NCBI GenBank assembly: GCA_002414505.1 | Contig: DHZF01000146.1 | Span: 1 to 17,329 of the forward strand | DNA length: 17,329 nt | Direction: 5' to 3' | Source of the DNA: Hyphomonas sp. UBA5111 | Lineage (GTDB): Bacteria > Pseudomonadota > Alphaproteobacteria > Caulobacterales > Hyphomonadaceae | In this document: positions 14,751 through 17,329 of the stretch, in pieces | Layout: every line of letters begins with the position of its first letter | Numbering within the stretch: position 1 is the first letter of the stretch | Position numbers and translations under genes: made by a program | Notes under the pieces: model-generated | What the model was told of the DNA's origin: nothing | Databases searched by the model: none | What the model saw: only the letters and a program-made list of their open reading frames with translations

Positions 14751-16448
14751 ATGCGCATGCGAGGATTAATTCTGGCTGGAGTGGCAGCCGCCGCAATACT
14801 GACAGCTTGTGAAACGAGTGAGACGGGTCAGGCGGACGACGCGGAATTGCAGCCGATTACTGTCACGGGAAGCCAGCAGGATGCATCCGCGCCGCCCCCT
14901 GCTCCGCCACCGCCCGTCGCCGCAATGGAATCCCGCGCCAAGTATGGGATGATGGCGGGCGCCCCGGCCCCGATCATGGTCGCCCCTGCCCCTGATTTCC
15001 GCGACCAGTATGAGGATGTTGATCCGAACCCGGTCAAACTGGTCAGCGAAGAACCGGTCTCGACCTTCTCCATTGATGTCGACACGGCCTCTTATGCCAA
15101 TGTCCGCCGGTTTCTTGAGGATGGCGTTCTGCCGCCCAAGGATGCGGTGCGCATCGAGGAGTTGATCAATTATTTCGACTATACCTATCCCCAGCCCGCC
15201 GAAGGCGAGGCCCCCTTCTCGACCCAGGTAAATGTGATGCCGTCGCCCTTTGCCGAAGGCCGGGAGCTGATGCAGATCGGCATTCAGGGCCGCGACATTG
15301 ACCGCGACGCCCGCCCGCCGATCAATCTCACCCTGCTGATGGATGTGTCGGGATCCATGTTCTCCGACGACAAGCTGCCGCTGGCCAAGAAAGCCATCAA
15401 GCTGATGCTGGAAGAGATGGAGCCGACGGACACGATCGCGATTGTCGTCTATGCGGGCGCCGCCGGGGAAATCCTGGAGCCCACACCCGTCAGCGACAAG
15501 CGCAAGATCGTTGCGGCGCTCGAAGCGCTTCAGGCGGGCGGCTCGACGGCAGGCGGCGAAGGCCTGCGTCTTGCCTATTCGCTGGCCGAACAGGGCCTGA
15601 AGGAAGATGCCGTCAACCGCGTCATGCTGCTGACCGATGGCGACTTCAATGTCGGGATTTCCGATCCGGAACAGCTGGAGGATTTCGTCTCCCGCAAGCG
15701 CGAGACCGGCATCTATCTCTCCGTGCTCGGCTTTGGGCGCGGCAATTACAATGATGCGATGATGCAGAAGATTGCTCAGACCGGGAACGGTACGGCAGCC
15801 TATGTCGATACGCTGAGTGAAGCGCGCAAGATTCTGGCGGATGACCTGTCCGGCAACATCTTCCCGATTGCGGATGATGTGAAGATCCAGGTGGAGTTCA
15901 ACCCGGCGCGCGTCGCCGAGTACCGCCTGATCGGCTACGAGACCCGCCTGCTCGACCGGGAAGACTTCAACAATGACAAGGTCGATGCGGGCGACATTGG
16001 CGCCGGCACGAGCGTCACCGCGATCTATGAGATCACGCCAGTCGGCTCAAGTGCAACACAGATTGATCCGCTGCGCTATGGCGACACGGATACGTCGGCC
16101 AGCGACCCCTCCGGCGAGTATGCGTTCGTGAAGCTGCGCTACAAGGCCCCCGGCGCGGAGGAGTCCGTGCTGCTGGAGCGGCCGGTAACGCAGGCCGACC
16201 GCGTGGCCAGCGTGGCCGCGGCGCCGCAATGGGCCCGCTTTGCCACGGCGGTCGCCGGTTATGGCGAAATGCTGAAAGGCGGCGAAGCCCTCAGCGCCGA
16301 ATTCGGCTGGGAGGACATCCGGAATCTGGCGAATGGCGCCAAGGGCCCGGATGCATTCGGCTATCGCGCGGAATTCGTGCAGCTGACCCGGCTGGCAGAG
16401 ACAGCCGAAGCACAGGCTGCCCTGAACAGGCCGGGCCACGAAGAATAG
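14751..16448 (+). CDS. YfbK-type VWA lipoprotein
   Basis: A 565-residue lipoprotein: basic start, hydrophobic stretch and lipobox L-T-A-C20. Residues 21-85 are a flexible linker rich in Pro and Ala (PPPAPPPPV), with a short ITVTGS (36-41) that resembles the plug-region motif of TonB-dependent receptors. The family N-terminal domain follows (PVSTFSIDVDTASYANVRRFL, then RIEELINYFDY, about 100-145). The VWA domain (about 190-370) has an intact MIDAS, L-L-M-D-V-S-G-S-M at about 195-203, and LLTDGDFNVG. The C-terminal part (about 380-555) is the DUF3520 domain (RLIGYETRLLDREDFNNDKVDAGDIGAG is the diagnostic run, shown only in pieces: GYETR, DAGDIGAG). The start is set by AGGAGG 7 bases upstream of the first of two ATGs. 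Likely a metal-dependent envelope adhesion or assembly factor; the partner is unknown. The stop lies one base from the convergent gene's stop. Confidence 0.92.
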   Translation: MRMRGLILAGVAAAAILTACETSETGQADDAELQPITVTGSQQDASAPPPAPPPPVAAMESRAKYGMMAGAPAPIMVAPAPDFRDQYEDVDPNPVKLVSEEPVSTFSIDVDTASYANVRRFLEDGVLPPKDAVRIEELINYFDYTYPQPAEGEAPFSTQVNVMPSPFAEGRELMQIGIQGRDIDRDARPPINLTLLMDVSGSMFSDDKLPLAKKAIKLMLEEMEPTDTIAIVVYAGAAGEILEPTPVSDKRKIVAALEALQAGGSTAGGEGLRLAYSLAEQGLKEDAVNRVMLLTDGDFNVGISDPEQLEDFVSRKRETGIYLSVLGFGRGNYNDAMMQKIAQTGNGTAAYVDTLSEARKILADDLSGNIFPIADDVKIQVEFNPARVAEYRLIGYETRLLDREDFNNDKVDAGDIGAGTSVTAIYEITPVGSSATQIDPLRYGDTDTSASDPSGEYAFVKLRYKAPGAEESVLLERPVTQADRVASVAAAPQWARFATAVAGYGEMLKGGEALSAEFGWEDIRNLANGAKGPDAFGYRAEFVQLTRLAETAEAQAALNRPGHEE

Positions 16449-16449
16449 G

Positions 16450-16797
16450 TCAGGCCGCGATCGGCGCCTCATCGGCCCGGCTGCGATCCGTTACGCAGAC
16501 CGGGCTGAAGCCGGCCTCGATATCATCCACGATCAGGCGACGTGTCCGCGCGTCGAATTCGGTGGCCAGGAAGACGGCCCGGGCGCCATAGCGCTCGGCG
16601 TCGGCCAGCGCCCAGATCGGCTGGACGTCGTTTGGTTTCCCCGACAATTCGATCGTGCGGATGATGCGCCATCCATATGTGTCCGGAGCGGCAAACAATG
16701 CCACGCCGGCCGTGCGCGCCCAAGGCGCATCCAGTGGAACGCGTTTGAAATCCCAGGCTTTGCCTGACCGTCCCCGAAATTTTACGTCGATACCCAT
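16450..16797 (-). CDS. hypothetical protein behind LexA and CtrA boxes
   Basis: I do not recognise this 115-residue protein. It starts MGIDVKFRG and is soluble by appearance: no signal peptide, no membrane helix. The middle holds a compact mixed alpha/beta pattern (GVALFAAPDTYGWRIIRTIEL, about 31-51), then DVQPIWALADAERYGARAVFL and TRRLIVDDIEAGFSPV, and ends in a short polar tail. The first ATG (16801-16803) has GGAG only one base away; the second (16795-16797) has it 7 bases upstream, so I use the second. The promoter region, in the gap after DUF2794, contains a perfect alphaproteobacterial LexA box over the likely -10 and a perfect CtrA box upstream of the -35. So this gene is probably repressed by LexA and touched by CtrA (inference from motifs). 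It may be part of the DNA-damage response; no function is claimed. Confidence 0.7.
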   Translation of the reverse strand: MGIDVKFRGRSGKAWDFKRVPLDAPWARTAGVALFAAPDTYGWRIIRTIELSGKPNDVQPIWALADAERYGARAVFLATEFDARTRRLIVDDIEAGFSPVCVTDRSRADEAPIAA

Positions 16798-16822
16798 GTT
16801 CATGCTCCGTTCTGATAAACAT

Positions 16823-16837
16823 GTTCCTATAATGTTC
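16823..16837. promoter_or_regulatory. LexA (SOS) box, GTTC-N7-GTTC
   Basis: GTTC-CTATAAT-GTTC is an exact match to the direct-repeat operator bound by alphaproteobacterial LexA. Two further GTTC copies lie nearby, at 16809-16812 and 16844-16847, giving starts 14, 11 and 10 bases apart. The box overlaps the predicted -10 of the minus-strand promoter for the 115-residue protein, the usual position for repression. Confidence 0.75.
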
Positions 16838-16853
16838 CAAAACGTTCCGCAAG
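16826..16853 (-). promoter_or_regulatory. putative promoter of the 115-residue protein gene
   Basis: On the minus strand, CTTGCG (16848-16853) and TATAGG (16826-16831) are 16 bases apart. The start codon at 16797 lies 29 bases past the -10, leaving room for a short leader. The LexA box covers the -10 and the spacer. The boxes are imperfect; the case rests on the combined arrangement. Confidence 0.5.
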
Positions 16854-16863
16854 ATTTTTTTAG

Positions 16864-16878
16864 TTAACAGCGGGTTAA
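16864..16878. promoter_or_regulatory. CtrA box, TTAA-N7-TTAA
   Basis: TTAA-CAGCGGG-TTAA is a perfect match to the full CtrA site. The context is two GTTAAC palindromes 11 bases apart (16863-16868 and 16874-16879), so the site reads the same from either strand. It sits 10 bases upstream of the predicted -35 of the 115-residue protein gene, and 17 bases past the DUF2794 stop codon. Confidence 0.65.
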
Positions 16879-16894
16879 CCGGTTCGGTCGGATG

Positions 16895-17230
16895 TCACTC
16901 AATGATGCGGAAGCGGTTGCGGTCAAAGACCCGCAAGACTTGCGACAGTTCGCGGCCCCGGCGCAGCACCTGACCGGCCTGTCCGTAGACCACATACTGG
17001 CCCTGCATATTCTGGAGATGGGGTTGTTTCTCGATGCGCCAGGTGGGGTTTTCGGCGTGTCGTCGGAAAATGGCAAAGATCGCGACGTCCTTGTGCATAC
17101 CGATGGCATAATCCCTTGCCTTGCCGGCCATGACCAGCCGGCCATAGACGTCGAGAATCGGTTGGAGTTCCGTCTTGTGAAAAGCGATTCGCGGTTCCGG
17201 GGGCGTTATCCGGTGCGTTGTTTCAGCCAT
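16895..17230 (-). CDS. DUF2794 domain protein
   Basis: A 111-residue protein matching DUF2794 (PF10984), a small family found in Alphaproteobacteria, along almost its full length. Recognisable blocks are FHKTELQPILDVYGRLVMAGKARDYAIG (read here as the helix ILDVYGRLV and RDYAIG), VAIFAIFRRHAENPTWRIEK, LQNMQGQYVVYGQAGQVLRRG and a final VLRVFDRNRFRIIE. The family has no known function; it is predicted to be cytoplasmic and has no cysteine or membrane segment here. The start ATG (17228-17230) has a purine-rich AAAGGG 4 bases upstream. The 115-residue protein gene follows on the same strand after 97 bases, but has its own probable promoter, so they are likely separate units. An inverted repeat lies about 70-100 bases upstream of the start. 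Confidence 0.88.
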   Translation of the reverse strand: MAETTHRITPPEPRIAFHKTELQPILDVYGRLVMAGKARDYAIGMHKDVAIFAIFRRHAENPTWRIEKQPHLQNMQGQYVVYGQAGQVLRRGRELSQVLRVFDRNRFRIIE

Positions 17231-17298
17231 TTTTCCCTTTCTGGTTTCTCCTGATACGCGAAAAGGGAGTTGGTAAGCTCGCCTAACCGCAATTTAAT

Positions 17299-17328
17299 GC
17301 AAAACCGGGGTAATTGGGGCAGTTTTGC
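17299..17328. repeat. inverted repeat upstream of DUF2794
   Basis: GCAAAAC (17299-17305) and GTTTTGC (17322-17328) form a 7-bp inverted repeat around a 16-base centre that itself holds GGGG-TAATT-GGGG. It lies in the upstream region of the DUF2794 gene, at the edge of the window. It could be an operator, or a terminator stem of a gene beyond the edge. Nothing decides between them. Confidence 0.35.
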
Positions 17329-17329
17329 C

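Noticed and set aside
16855..16861. Run of seven T residues as a terminator for a plus-strand transcript
   Set aside because: No GC-rich stem precedes it; the bases before it are the promoter boxes of the minus-strand gene.

Overview
The window is high-GC, densely coding bacterial chromosome. It suggests an alphaproteobacterium near Caulobacterales/Hyphomonadaceae. The reasons are a DUF2794 gene (an alphaproteobacterial family), a perfect alphaproteobacterial LexA box (GTTC-N7-GTTC), a perfect CtrA-type box (TTAA-N7-TTAA), and the mix of a SapC-family protein, a DUF885 lipoprotein and a YfbK-type lipoprotein. This placement is inferred from gene content; no rRNA, tRNA or other taxonomic marker is present.

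Layout. (1) 1-5641, plus strand: a translationally coupled operon of a DUF58 protein (5' end outside the window), a BatA/DUF4159 membrane protein and a VWA plus amidotransferase-like membrane protein. This is the usual partner set of a MoxR AAA+ ATPase, which would lie upstream. (2) 5735-6394, minus strand: an unrecognised 219-residue protein. (3) About 6414-7320: a visibly AT-richer segment with one gene, a TIGR02391/Ymh-family protein with its own promoter. It looks like a small acquired insertion, possibly defence related. (4) 7321-8565, minus strand: a nitroreductase and a GNAT acetyltransferase. (5) 8566-8906: a non-coding gap with a cluster of hairpin-forming repeats. (6) 8907-11685, minus strand: a DsbD/ScsB-like membrane thiol reductase followed by an exported peroxiredoxin-like protein, likely a reducing pathway of the cell envelope. 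(7) 11799-12664, minus strand: a SapC-family gene with a textbook intrinsic terminator. (8) 12770-16448, plus strand: a DUF885 zinc-peptidase-like lipoprotein, then a YfbK-type von Willebrand factor A lipoprotein. (9) 16450-17230, minus strand: an unrecognised 115-residue protein behind a promoter carrying both a LexA box and a CtrA box, and upstream of it DUF2794.

Most of the window is envelope biology: three proteins with VWA or VWA-like folds, a MoxR-type operon, periplasmic thiol reduction and two lipoproteins. The two parts most worth following up are the promoter at 16823-16878, which appears to join SOS and cell-cycle control ahead of a protein of unknown function, and the hairpin cluster at 8697-8905. 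The TIGR02391 insertion is third. No CRISPR array, complete mobile element, RNA gene or replication origin was seen.
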